A stretch of 64,000 nucleotides of DNA, taken from the NCBI GenBank assembly GCA_030141605.1, contig JAQGDQ010000084.1:126001-190000 (forward strand). Direction: 5' to 3'. The notes under the pieces are model-generated. The model saw nothing but the letters and a program-made list of their open reading frames with translations. It ran no database searches and had not been told where the DNA came from. The stretch is from Tubiluchus corallicola. Taxonomy: Eukaryota > Priapulida > Priapulimorpha > Priapulimorphida > Tubiluchidae. Below are positions 1 through 12,800 of the stretch, one piece after another (the first letter of the stretch is position 1; each line of letters opens with the position of its first letter). Made by a program: the position numbers and the translations under genes.

Positions 1-390
1 TTTTCTGTTTTACATCAGTATAGCGGTTTGCCGCTCGTAATGTGCTGGTTAATGTGTTGAAATGTTTAACGGAGATAAATTTACGCAACACTCAAAGCCA
101 GGTTTGTGACTTTAACATACATTTCTGCTAACGAAATACATAAATTAACTTGACACTCTCATACAATAACTTCATAAACCTCACAACAATCTCGTAAATG
201 TGTTCTAGCACCTGCCAGTATGACGTCCATTGTTCACTAAACGCAAAAACCGGACAACACAACAATGCCTGCCGATCATTAATAGAGGACAGCACCGTCC
301 AATAAAAGCGAATTCAATCTGACAATTACAATCAGTATTGTCTCTGCTTTATTATTTGTGAACAGTATGAATGTAAATCTCATTGCCTCC

Positions 391-1514
391 CAGTGGCGGC
401 TCGTTTATAGGCACTGTGGAACTGCAGCACCCCCTATTTTCACTCGATGTTATCAACAATATTCAGTATAGTGAGTCTTTTTTCCTTGATTATTTTTTTA
501 TACTTGTACGGTACTAGAGCAATTGACGAAACTTTGGGTTTCAGAGGTCCAGCACTATGCACTCACGACTTCAGCGACGTGTTGCTGTTGTGCGCATGAG
601 GCTGTGAGGCACATGTCTGAGATAAGATGCTGCACTCTAGTTAGGGAATGCAGTGTTGCTCCTGTAGTTCTGTGGTTGAGTGTTGAATGTTGAGTGGAGA
701 AATATTCGAGTACTTGTTGGGGATTCTTGTTCCAGAAAATCAAACTACAGATGGCAAATCAAAACATATTCTAGAACAATTAGACGTATTTCTTCAAGGA
801 GTTGAACAAAAACTGATGGTGCAAATGTAATGAAAGGCAAAAAGCAGGAGTTCAAGCAAAAATAAAATCAGTTAATAGTAATGCACATTATACTATGAGA
901 ACTGAAAAAAATCCTGAAATAAATAAAATGCTTTTTTGCTTGTTTGTTTTATTTACTCTGATACAAGTTTGATGAAGTAGCTAGGGAAAAAACCTTAACC
1001 AAAAAAGTAGAACAATGTTGATGGTTAAAGGTCCTGGTGCTTCAAAAAATTGACAGATTTTATTTTGTAGCCTGTATTTCATTAAATTCTAAAATTAAAC
1101 TTGGTTTTATTCAAATTACGATTTGATATTTCGGTTGATTGTGCCTGGAGACCTTAAACTTCACAGTCGTCAGCACTGAAGATGTGCCGCATTGCCGTAA
1201 AAAGCACGCTACAAATAGTACAAAAAGTTAAATGAACAATATTTACGCTATTTTAGCCAGAATTCTTAAATGATTTTTAACATTTAGAAGAAAAGAAAGA
1301 TAAAATGAATAAATAAATACTATTAAAACCTTGTGGGAAAATGCTACCGAAAATGAAATTTTCGACGAAAGCGAAACTGACCTGAAAGTGAGATTTTCGG
1401 CAACATGCAGGTAACATCTCGGCATGTGTTTGCTTCGTTTTATACAATATGAAAACAATGGCTAAAAATTTGCTGAAGCGACACCCCACACATCTTAGCT
1501 ACGACCCGCCACTG
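391..1514. mobile_element. hAT-like non-autonomous element
   Basis: The element starts CAGTGGCGGCTCG and ends in the inverted form CGACCCGCCACTG. The flanks TTGCCTCC and TTACTTCC match at 6 of 8 bases, as expected for an aged 8-bp hAT target duplication. It shares both ends with copies at 7798 and 10385, but its centre is longer and different. No transposase frame is visible. Only about 110 bp separate it from the RAB5IF exon at 1622. Confidence 0.75.
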
Positions 1515-1621
1515 TTACTTCCATTAATGAAATGGAAAATTGTTGGTAATACGATTCAGACAACATTACCCATTGCTGTGTACAACGTCGCTAATATGGC
1601 TCATATTATTCTTTTTTCTAG

Positions 1622-3426
1622 ATTCTGTAGTCTAAATGCTGCGATTTTATACGTTTACATAACAAGCTTTCAAAGAATCGATGAAGAGGATTATGGCGGC
1701 ACATGGGAGTTGACAAAAGAGGGATTCATGACATCTTTCGCTTCATTTTTAGTAGGTTTCTTTCCATCTTTGCGTTTCTTGTCAGTATTTTATACAAACT
1801 TTTCTATGAAACATATTGTGTAACTTAGCACGAGTCCTCCTGGAAGTTCCTGTAAATCTGCCCAAGGATGGACAGCAGTACGGCTGAGATGGTTAACCAA
1901 CTGCTAACTGGTGTAACCGTTTGACCATTACTTAACAAAGTTTTCTACGTATCCGTATTAATGGAACCTTGTATATTTTCGGAGCTGGTGTATTAGCTGT
2001 ATTTTTGTCCCATGTACATAAAATTGTACTATTTACAACATTGTTTTGGTTAAACTGGTTGCCCAAGAAGCACCTAAACGGTAAATTGCAAAATGAAATT
2101 ACTAGGATGCTGCCATGTTGGACATCCTTTCTGGCGCATGCTGGATTTGGACCACACCGCTTACTCGTGCAAATTGTGCGTATTCGATATTTTCTTATAT
2201 GTATGACGTCATCAGGAACGGTTAACCGGTTAGTTTAAAAGCCTAACTGTCTTAACTGTAGACAGAATTCGTCTGTACACCGGTCCCTGTCGGCGATAAA
2301 CTAAGTTTGCCATGTTTAGTTGTTTACCATGTTGCCGTACTAATGAAATCATGTCGACATACACTGTTAGCGGTGCTCTGCTTACACAAAATTGTAATGT
2401 TAATAGCGTAGCTTGAACTAATCCGATTGTCTAAGAAGCATCTAAATATCAAATCTCAAAACGTTTTTACTTCCGTGGTATTAAAAGGACGCTGTCTTGT
2501 TAGTGGAATTTTCACTGGTGCCATGCTAGATTTGAACCTCTCCGCGTGCTCGTTCACTAAAATAATTATTCGAAAAACAAAAAAAAATACCAAAGAAAAC
2601 AGATGCAGTAGAATATATTTGACTAAAATGCATGCGGTTAGTATTTCGATATTTTTAAAGGAAATTTAACAAGGAGATTAATTTTACTTTTCAAAGTTCT
2701 GTTGTATTCACTGCTTATGATGCTGTTGGATATGATTACTTATCAGCCATGCAGCAAGTCTGTAGTCACATCTGAAAAGTAAGAATAGTGACATTTCGAA
2801 GTTTCTATGAAAATGACTTGAATGAAGAATTTAATGTTTGTTACTGACTTGGCAAAAAAACTTGAAAACTGGGTGATTGTGTAAACACGAGTTCAGAATA
2901 AAGAATCCTTTAAAATTTTGAAAACTACAATAGCTTTTTTTAAATCAAAGCTTAGATTAAATAATAATTACCTCGGATACTCAAATTTCGTTAAACTTTC
3001 AAAGCTACTCGCGGCTCAGTAAATTTACTAAGATTGGCAACGGCGCCTTTTTGTCACATTCTTGTGGCCAACTAATAGAAGGTTGGCACCGTGATAAGTG
3101 TGATCATGAATTGCAGTGTTAATTTCTGACGTCATATGATGTAGAGACAATTTTCATGACATCACACGTTTAAGTACTGTAACACTTATGCAAACGTGCT
3201 TGAAGCACAAGGGAAGACGCCTACCATTGCACAAACTGTGGTTAGTTTTTGACGTACCTGCGTGTTCTGTCGTGTTCGGCTGCCATTAATTAACTCTTAA
3301 GCATCCTCCATTTTCCTCAACATTTCATGAAAAATACATTGAACACGTAAAAATGTTAACGCTTATCGTCTGCTTTGTGTCTAGGTGGCATGGATTACTG
3401 TGTATTCTGCATTGTATTATGGGTGA
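1622..3426 (+). CDS. RAB5IF: RAB5IF homologue, last two coding exons (5' part outside the window or not found)
   Basis: Coding exons are 1622-1751 and 3385-3426 (stop TGA at 3424). The first follows a strong acceptor (TTCTTTTTTCTAG), enters in phase 2 and ends at a GTAGGT donor in phase 0. The second follows TGTGTCTAG in phase 0 and adds 13 residues ending ALYYG. The first exon contains FQRIDEEDYGGTWELTKEGF, the near-invariant signature of RAB5IF (C20orf24, Rab5-interacting family), and the last exon matches the family's short hydrophobic C-terminus. Family members are small multipass ER membrane proteins linked to multipass-protein biogenesis and Rab5. The N-terminal exon(s), which should carry the first membrane helix, were not found in bases 1-1621; a hAT-like element fills most of that interval. 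The identification is firm; the 5' end is missing. Confidence 0.9.
1940..2560. repeat. Diverged direct duplication inside the RAB5IF intron
   Basis: Bases near 2030-2180 and 2390-2560 resemble each other (for example CAAGAAGCACCTAAACGG versus CTAAGAAGCATCTAAATATC, followed by related text). This looks like an old roughly 360-bp tandem duplication. No coding content was recognised. Confidence 0.4.
2876..3294 (+). repeat. Dispersed repeat R1, forward copy
   Basis: This stretch is closely similar to 58649-59049 on the same strand and to the reverse complement of 26694-27063. Shared landmarks are the segments around GGCGCCTTTTTGTCA, GACGTCATATGATGTAGAG and CACAAACTGTGG. No coding capacity is evident. 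It ends about 90 bp before the last RAB5IF exon. Confidence 0.8.
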
Positions 3427-4599
3427 CGAAGGGTAAAGTAGTTGAATGGTAGTCGTCACGTCTTAACTTTTAACAGCATCGTCTGGCTTCGCAGAGTCCC
3501 CATCCTCCAAGTTTCCAGCAGCGAGCTCTCTTTCGCACCTAACGGTCAGCAGAAATCAGCTGAAATGTCCATCGGTTGTTTCATGCATCGGTATCCTTAT
3601 ATATTTCTATTTTTGTAACTTGAACGAATTCCATTTTTGTTTTGTAAAATGAAGAATAGGAAAATTTAAACTTGGAATACTGATTGAACAGTAGTGTGAG
3701 TTGCTATTGGTGCCAATATTTTGTCTTTATATTTTGGCTGCTTATACATATTGTCTTACTAAGTCTTTTAACACCTGTAGTATATTTCTCGATCCAGATA
3801 TTCCAGTTCACTACTATAGTATTAATATCACATTAGACGACCCGCAATGGTCACTGGGGGTGGAGTAAGCATCGAATGTTCGAATTCTAATTCGATTCAA
3901 AGCTAATATTACAGATCCGAGCACTTCAACTCAATTTCCATTCAATTTCAATTTATTTATCTCTTTAGAACACAACAATAGAACAAAATAGCATTAATAA
4001 CAAAATGGTGAGAATGGTTACAATAGATAGATATACAGTGTTTCCCTCACTGATCGCGGGTGTTCCGTTCCAGGTCCACCCTGGAATCAGAATCAGAAAG
4101 GTAATCAGAAAGAGAAAGACTATAAAGTCACCTAGTCTGCTGTCCTTCACCAAATATAGAAAATGATCATTAGACCCTCCTGGGTATAAAAATTAATGTT
4201 GACTGTTTGATTTAGGTAATATCAACATCACAGAATTCTTAGATCACAAAAATCACTTACATACTTTTGTTTATCATTAAACATTTGAAACTTCATGGAA
4301 TTAGCACAATTCAGCTGTGATCTGTGCGCATAATTTTTAGCAGATATTAGTGTTTTTGACTGCAGAACAAATTATGAAGAACTATGCATAATGCTGTAAT
4401 TATTAATTTACTACATTGATAAACTTTCTTTTATTAATAAAGCCCAGTTATTTGTAATAATTTCAGCATTGTGACCAGAGTTACAAATATCTGGGATTTA
4501 CTAATAAAAGAAAGATTATCTATGTACCCTAATAAGCCTTCTCTTGGTGTGCAAAGTCGTTCAGTTGTTTTAACTTTGTTTTCAAGCACTTAGTTATTT

Positions 4600-4850
4600 A
4601 TTTCTTTTCTACGGGTCTGTTTATTCATTTCTTTTCTACAGGTCTGTTTATTCATTACTTTCGTTTCTCTTTAAATACATAATTACTGCACAATTTTCTG
4701 TACTGTAGGCTCTGCCTATACAAACAAGTTTGTTGTTTTGTATAGTGTAGCACTGATGATGACAGCTGATTGCCGTAGAAACCTTTGGGCGTGTTTTTAA
4801 ACAGTTGTAAATTAAAGTTTTCAATAAAAGTTGTGCTGCTTTAATAATAA
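4600..4850 (+). mobile_element. Truncated copy of the 78-bp-core foldback element (right end)
   Basis: One to two degenerate core units (GGTCTGTTTATTCATTAC, AAATACATAATTA) are followed by the terminal arm (CTGATGATGACAGC, then TTGTGCTGCTTT). It matches the right end of the full copy at 29390-30503. The left arm is missing. Confidence 0.6.
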
Positions 4851-5412
4851 CTTCTGGTGTAATTAGAAATAAAGTACGGTAGTGGCGGGGCTAGTTCAGG
4901 TGCTTCATTGTTTACTGAAGATGAACCAGGTGTTTGTTTATGGAAGATGAAGGATGGTATTCATAAAATTTGTAAATAAGAAATGTATTTCTTTATTGAA
5001 ACAAGGACTTAAATATATAAAAATAAACTAATATGCTTATTTAACAGGTATAAGTCTTATTGCATTGTTCTAGGTTTCTTGTAACAAACCAAAAAATCTA
5101 CAGCACAAGACAGTTTACTAAGTTTACTACAGGACATTTTTATCACACTTATTCAGATGTTGGCAGTGTTAAAAATGTGTACAGTATCTTTGAAAACTAA
5201 GGTGGGAGTTTTGCAGACATACATAGATTTGGAAAAAAAATCGTGTCACACGCGCCTGGTACTAGAGGTGCGCCAATTTAATCGGTTTTTGCAAATGTCG
5301 GGCATTTTTCTTGTGATCCATAATCGGGTGATTATGTCTCCAATAACAGGCTAATTTGCCAATTAGGCTAAAATTTACAATTCCTCGTACACAAGAAATT
5401 AGTTTGTGAAGC

Positions 5413-5545
5413 GGATTAGTATTAAGGTTAGGATTAGGGTTTGGGTTGGAGTTAGGAGTAAGGCTAGAGTTAGAGTTACGGTCTGGGTTTCATGTTGGGG
5501 TTGGGATTAGGGTTTAGGTTGGGGCTAGGGTTAGGGTATTAAAAT
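5413..5545 (+). repeat. Degenerate interstitial telomere-like repeat
   Basis: About 130 bp consist of variants of TTAGGG/TTGGGG/GTTAGAG in head-to-tail register, including GGATTAGGGTTTGGGTTGG and GGGGCTAGGGTTAGGG. This fits an old interstitial telomeric block, or a G-rich minisatellite of similar composition. Confidence 0.6.
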
Positions 5546-6019
5546 GTGTGGGGAATTGTAAACTCTTTCTGCCAATTATTATAAATAATATCTAGTCTAC
5601 AAGTATCAGAAATATTCCACCAAGAAGTCCAGTAAAACGTCCAATAATTTATGATTTAAACAAATGAAAATCTTTCTAACTTCATAGCAGCTTGAATTGC
5701 AACAGTAAATCCACATAATGCTTATTGGCAAGTCATGCACAATGGCAGCAGCAGGAATCTTTCTATTCACACACACACAGCACGTTTTGAAAGAAAGGTT
5801 TCTTACAAGCATGTGTTTCACCATTAATTTAAACTAGAAGGAATTACAAAGAATGACAACAAAGGAAACCAGTAGAATTCTGAGTGTTTTTAAAATAAAA
5901 GTAAATGGCGAGAGTTCAGTAAACAAAAAACAAACATAAAAATGAATTACAGTGTTCTTGACAGTTATACAAAATCAAGTTTCAATATTCAATTAACAGT
6001 TTATTTATGCATTGTACAA

Positions 6020-6546
6020 ACCTAAAGGAAGATAGCACGATTTTTATATACTACCCTATTTTCAAGTCCGTTGAACAGTATAAAGTTTAACGCAATTAAT
6101 ACAGCAAATAATAGATTAAAATCTTAATTAACAGAGCCCAGCTATTGATGGCATCACTAACTAACATAATTTTCAACATTTGCAAAATCGAAAATAGATA
6201 TTCAGTGTATTGTACTAAAACTAGGCAAGTTTTAGATAAAAATTCAAATTTCAAATTTATCGCTGTGCTCCCGCACGAAATGTTGAACGTGTGTAGTTCG
6301 TCACAAACTAACATATCTGAACAGAGACGTACAGTTTCTGTTTTTGTGCAATGCGTTTCCGAAATGCAGGCACTAGTGCCCGTCTAACTAGCGAATGACA
6401 AAGTGCGTGTAACAAGGAAGAACTTGTGTGGTAATAATTCTTTCATGTAAGTTATTTTTGAAAAAAATAGTATGTTTCCTTTCAATATTTTAAAGAGCAT
6501 ATTGTTTTGGCGTACAGTATAAGATTGGGCCCGGTTTCACTTTAAA
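6020..6546 (+). mobile_element. Family A element, internally deleted copy
   Basis: It begins AAAGGAAGATAGCACGAT and ends GATTGGGCCCGGTTTCACTT, matching the ends of the family copies at 9438, 14083, 39106 (reverse) and 50656. The family is about 600 bp long, has short imperfect inverted ends (TTAAAGGAA / TTAAAGCAA) and no coding capacity. Confidence 0.7.
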
Positions 6547-6827
6547 CACAAAAGACAAGGTATAGCTGAATGGTCTGGCAATTTTTTAAATAATGGATGC
6601 ATCAATCGATTTCCGGGAAATTATTTCTTCTAATGAGTTGTTATTTATAACGGCATAACAGTTAATTGATAAATTCCATAATTGGCGCACCTCTGCCTGC
6701 TGCTTGCATAAACTTGCTTCTGCAGTGCTATAGTGTACTGCGCTAATTGCTACTTACAATTCTTTTACTATATCATATCTATAATTCGTGCTTCTGGAAT
6801 TGTCCAGCAACTTATCAGGCCCAACAG

Positions 6828-9800
6828 TTAGCTGCCATACAGCCAGTTTCTCAACATAACTAAAGCCTGAATTGGTTTCCACTGTGGTACCATATGTCCT
6901 GAACCCTGCAATGCAAGCAACAGTATATATTACATAACAATTATAAATTGGATTATCGTTTGAACGTTTCCCAAGGATTTGATGATTCCCTTTGTGTGTT
7001 TTCTATTAAGAGAACATTAATAGTAGAACAGTGGTTCTTAACCTTATTCACTGCTGATACGGCAGACGCCTTTGCTTTGCCCACATGTCACTAGACGATT
7101 GTAGTTAAGACGCGTCACTAAACCTTTGTCGTACTGCTCGAACTGTTTATTTATCTGCACAATATTTTGACATTTGCGCGGCTTAGGCCAGTGGTTCTTA
7201 ACCTTTTTCATTGGTGGTACCACCTGGTCCCATAATAAATTGTTTCAACTAAAAATATCAAGCTTGAGCTACCCTCCTCTAAATGTTGGCAATCTGTGTA
7301 GGGAGGCCGAATTTCAAAAATTGATAAATCTTAACAGAATGTATATCAAATTACTCGTTTTGTCACACCGAATAAGAAAAATATATAGCTTGACCTATCG
7401 CTGACCTTTTACTAGGTTACTATGACTGCAATTTTGATAAGGTCAACCCACTTTCAGTCAAAAATCAAATTTATCCATAACGTTGTGATTAACGGATTTG
7501 AACGAATTTCGTATCGAATTATGGATTTTTTGATATGACAAGTTGATATGACTTTAAACAACTTTAAAAAACAAAAATTAAGCCTGAAATTATAGTTTTG
7601 AAGAAAAAGATTACCAGTATTGGCCAAGCTACATAATTGTGTAATGTACATTGATACCTATAGTAGGGTCTGTTTGCTGATTTACCGAAAAATTGCAAAA
7701 ACATGTTTTATGGTATTTTCTTGTAGTATTTGTACTAAATACTTTGTTGGTTTTTATCACTCTAAAAGATTAAATAAAGTGAAGTCACTATTGTAGTCAG
7801 TGGCAGCTCGTGTATAGGTATTGTGGAACTGGAGCACCCCCTATTTTCGCTCAGTAGTATCGATAATATTCAATACAATAAGTCTTTTTTCTTTAGTTCT
7901 TTCTTTATACTTGTATTGAACTAGAGCACCTGACAGTAGTACTGTTTGCTTCACAGCTCAGGAATGCGGTGTTTGGCTGCTGCACGCATGGGGCCACGCG
8001 CACGTCTGAGTCCAGGTAGAGAAAGTACTGTCGCTCACACAGTTTGTTGTCAGTTGCTTACCGTGAATGGATCAAGTTTGAACTGCGACAATTTAGGCTA
8101 TTAGTAAGCAAAAATATTTTTTGTTTAGGATTTTATCAAGTTTATGTATAAACTTTCATATTTTTGCTTGTTTAAAACTACAATTACAAATTACAACATT
8201 TAAATTACATATGTTTGTTTTACACAGTATTAAAACAATGGCTAAAAATTTTCAGAAGCAGCACCCCACTGATTTTAACTACGAGCCGCCACTGATTGCA
8301 GTCCATGTTTCTTATTCTGAAACAGCAAATTGCACAATTACCTTCACTGTAACGTAATCTAAGTTCTTAAATTTCTTGATATATCCTGCAATTTGGTTGT
8401 CGTGTTTCCAAACTTTCCACTTCCGTAGCACCTGTGTAAAAAAAGACATGATAATAGAGCACCATCGATAACAGTTCGTATCCTCCACAAAGAACTGTAA
8501 TATTCAAACTAAAAGCTTAATATGTGATTCATTTTGACGAAAAAAGCCTCACTTATTCAAAACTAAAAAAAATTAGTTTGTTTAAGGGACGAGATAACAC
8601 TCAGTCTTCATAAATTAAGCTTAGAAAATTTGTCTAGGCATTTTTATTATGTATACATGTTGTATTACATACTTATTGCATGCAGAGCTTTTATTACTGG
8701 CAACAATTTAAACTCCCGTTATGACCGTTAGGCGCAAGCACTCTAACGGTAAGACATTTGAAACAAGTTTAGATAACTGTTGTGTTTCTTTCTCTCGGAC
8801 GGCTCGTACAGAAAACAAGAAAACACGTTGTCAACTTAAACTGGTTTATTGTGTGAGAATTCCACAAAACAAAGTATGAAGGAACACAAAATATTGCAGT
8901 CAAGTGAAAGGAAAATAGCATGCGATAATCTGAAATTAATCTCAGAATATGAGAATAAACTCGAGCGGCCAGCTCTGCCTTATATATCAATGCAAATAGA
9001 CAATACCAGAACAATCTAGAAACTACTACGTGCATCTCGTATAGAAAGTTCTAGAATCTACGATTGTTTCTACAAAAGATTGTTCTACTATACTATAGAA
9101 CATTCTACAATTTTCTATTCAATTCTTATGGATCTCCACAACAATAACACTGAGTAAAGTTTGAAAAATAATTAGAGCATTCGTAGCTTACTCTTCGCTA
9201 ACTAAGCAAAAGTTTTAATTACTTTACGTTGTTAATAAGATTAAAAATACGTTTTTGGTGAGTCAGTGGTGCATACTGGGATGGCGATGTAATACCATTT
9301 TACCAGTTCTCATGAATATTTTAAATTATTAAGGAATTTTCTTTTTCAATTGCATAAGTATTTCAAACAAGCAAGTCTAATGGTAAGTAACATAACTTTG
9401 TGTGCGAAGTTTTTTAGGACATATACTAAGATCCCCGCTTCTGCCCCTTTAGAGGAAGACATGCTTTTTCATATACTATCCCTTTTTCAAGTCCGGTAAA
9501 AAGTATACATTTTAACACAATACTGCAAAAGCGATTCTGATAATTAAATAATAGATTAAAAACTAATTAACGGCGGGCGTGCCCAACTGTTGATGACGTC
9601 ACAAACGCATGTAATTTTCAGCAGCAAAAACATTCCACGATCGTGTTGTACGTATTTGCGAAAGCGAAGTACAGTGCTACTGTAAGAGATTCGGTGTGTT
9701 ATAATGAAACTAGACAAGTTTTAATATAAAAATTCAAATTTCAAATTTACCGCTGTGGTCATGCATGAACTATCGAACGTGTGAAGCTCGTCACAAACTA

Positions 9801-12800
9801 ACACATCTGAACTGAAAGATACAGCACCTATTTAAGGTGTAATGCGTTTCCGAAATGCAGGCGCTAGTGTCCGTCTAACTGGCGAATGACGAAATGCATG
9901 TAACAACATCAAACTAGCGGTGCGAACGCGAAAATGCATTTGTGTGGTAATAATGCTTTCACATAAGTCATTTTTGAAAAAACGGTATGTTTCCTTTCAA
10001 TTTTTTAAAAAGTAGATTGTTTTGACATACAGTTTTAGATTGGGTCCGGTTTTGCTTTAAATTGTTTACCTTTAGATTTAGTGATTCAACAAACCATTGG
10101 TCACCCAGGAAGTTGCAAACCAAGTCCGTGTCGCCATTGAAAATGAGTATCCTTATTTGTTTGACCAGCTGCTTGATTTGGTCGTACATTGAGTAGTAAA
10201 TGGTTTTGTAGTTATCGCTGACGACGTCACTGCAATGATGGAATCGTTCATAAGTGAAATTAAATGACATACATTGATGTCATGACATCAGATAAAATTG
10301 CTGGCATTCGTTTGTGTTCATAAGAAGTTGTACTGTAAGTGACAATGATGTTTCGTATGCTTCCTTACTCGAGTTAGGCATAGGTAGTGGCGGCTTGTGT
10401 ATAGGTACTGTGGAACTGCAGCACCCCCTATTTTCACTCAATATTATCGATAATATTCAATATAATAAGTCTTTTTTCCTTAGTTGTTTCTTTGTATGGA
10501 GCCAGAGCACGTTGTTTGCTTCACAGCCCAGCGCAGTGCGCTCAGAGCTCAAGCATGATGGTGTTTGGCTGTTGTGCGTATGCGACCTTGTGTACATGTC
10601 TGAAATAAGACACTCATACAGTGTATGTTGTCAGTTGTCAGGTGTTTAAAAACCGTGTACCGGCAAATTCTTCATTTGCGACAATTTAGACTATTCATAA
10701 GCAAACAATATTTTTTATTAGAATTCTATCAAGTTTATGTATACATTTTCGTATGTTTGTTTGTTTAAAATTGCTACATTAAAATTGAATATGTTTGTTT
10801 CGTTTTACTCAGTATTAAAACAATGGCTAGAATTTTCTGAGGCAGCACCCCCAGTAATTTTAGCTAAGAGCCGTCACTGCGCAGAGGACCATTCTGTCGC
10901 TTCTTCGTATCATGGAATCTTCTGGAACACTTACCTGCAGATATCCCACTTCTGGAACACTTACCTGCAGACATCCCATTGTTGCACATCGTTGGGAATG
11001 TGCAATGCATCACGGACTGTTTGTGAGTTCAGCCAAACCACAGATGCTGTGTTGTTCATGCATGGCAGATCATGACCAAGTTTAGAACTTTTCAGTATTT
11101 CTGTTGCTTCCTGATTGGCTTCGTATAGGTAACCTCCGTAATTAAACCACTGCAAACATTTCAATTTAGAAAACTAAAAAACTGAAGAATGAGTTTAAAA
11201 GAATACACAAACGGAATATTTACTTAGCTTGCAACGACCACGACGACAAGAGCAAGAACAACAGCAACAACAACACCAGTAACAGCAACAACAACTACAG
11301 CAAAACAACGACTACAGCAACAGCAACTACAACAGTAACAACGACAACGACAACAAAAACATCAATAACAAGAGCAACACCAACAACAACTACTACACCA
11401 AAACAACAACGACTACAGCAACAGCAGCAACACCAAAAAACAACAGCAATAACAACAAACAACAAAAACATCAATAGCAACAAAAACATCAACAGCAGCA
11501 GCAAAAACAACAACAATAACAGCGGGAGTGGGAACAATAACAGTAACAGGTATTTTACTAACATTTTTAAATTGGACCTATTCAACAAGCACCTAACCTG
11601 TTAAATAAGTGACACCTGCACTAGAACTGCACAACCTGTTCTGCCTACCTCTAGTGGAATCTTCTCTCGCTGATGTATTAGTCTTCCATCAAACTTGTAT
11701 CTTTGCTCCATAGCTGGACCGTGTGTTTCACAGTCCCTATAAATCGAGTATCTGTTCAGTCCTGTTGCATACTGTATTAGACTCACCCGCAGAACCTACA
11801 TATTTATTATGTAATTATAAAACTGGACATTTGCTTTTTATTACATGTATTCGTGATTTTATTATAAAAAAGGTTTAATTGTTGTTGTTGTTGTCGTCGT
11901 GTCGTTGTCGTCTTTACAAGTCTTTTATTTGCACACAAATACAATATGTACAAGTGCTGCCCTCTATTTGTAGCACAAAACTACTTAATGTAAATACAAT
12001 CAGACCGGGAGTTAAATGTACATATATAAGTTGATCTCACAATTACGGTCTAAAACAACAAGAAGCATCTATGCGAAGAACTGTACAAATAGTCATTGTT
12101 TTCAGAACTGGTGTTTAAGAAGGCATATGGCAATATTATCAACTTTTTATAAACGTATTTTTCATTTTATAGCTACGTTTGGTACACAGTTGCTGACTGA
12201 TCAAACATATCTTTCCAGATTAGTGAGTTGACAATAGTGTTGTAAGACACGCACTTGAGTGCATAAATTTATGACGCGTACATGAATCTGTCCCCAGACT
12301 AGCAAGTTTTCTCGCCTGGTAGAGTACAAAACTTGTTGCGGGTTACTCACACAGTAAACGCGAGCTGACACTTCTCTATTCGCTGCGAAAAATGTCAATA
12401 GTAACTCGCTCAGGCGTTCACACTTCACAGTGAATTAACTTGCAGCAACTGTCGGAGATTTTGCAATTTCTTGCAAACAGTAACCCGCAGAGCAGTTCAC
12501 ACTTGCAAGTTTGCTGTCAGAGAGAAAACACGCGATATAAAACTCCCTAGTCTCAACGCGCCCTTAGGTAATTTGTAGTGTTTGGCTGAACAAATACACA
12601 TCAAAGAATAAAATTTGTTTTCGTTTAACTGTACAATTTCAAATTATGGTTTAATTTTTATAAAAATGGTACATCATTTAAGTGATTCCTGCTAAAGCAG
12701 CTGATGTGTCGACCATGTAACGCTGTGTAATGTTTAAAACACAAGAAAACCCTCCACTTATATAAAACTTAAAAAAAATTCGCCTTGAAATTTTATACCA

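Larger units (their letters stand above)
3427..6827. other. Convergent intergenic spacer between RAB5IF and carboxypeptidase 3' ends
   Basis: No exon was recognised. Contents: an AT-rich stretch at 3930-4190 that reads like a reversed LINE 3' tail (CAATTTATTTATCTCTTT), a foldback-element end at 4600-4850, a degenerate telomere-like block at 5413-5545 and a family A copy at 6020-6546. The remainder is unremarkable AT-rich sequence. Confidence 0.6.

Noticed and set aside
1449-1621. N-terminal part of the 124-codon frame that contains the RAB5IF exon
   Set aside because: It is hAT-element end plus intron read-through; the coding exon starts after the acceptor at 1620-1621.
12201-12428. 75-codon minus-strand frame inside the carboxypeptidase intron, considered as an exon
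   Set aside because: It overlaps family H, found twice more in the window, and the exon set 15265/13440/11649 joins in phase without it.
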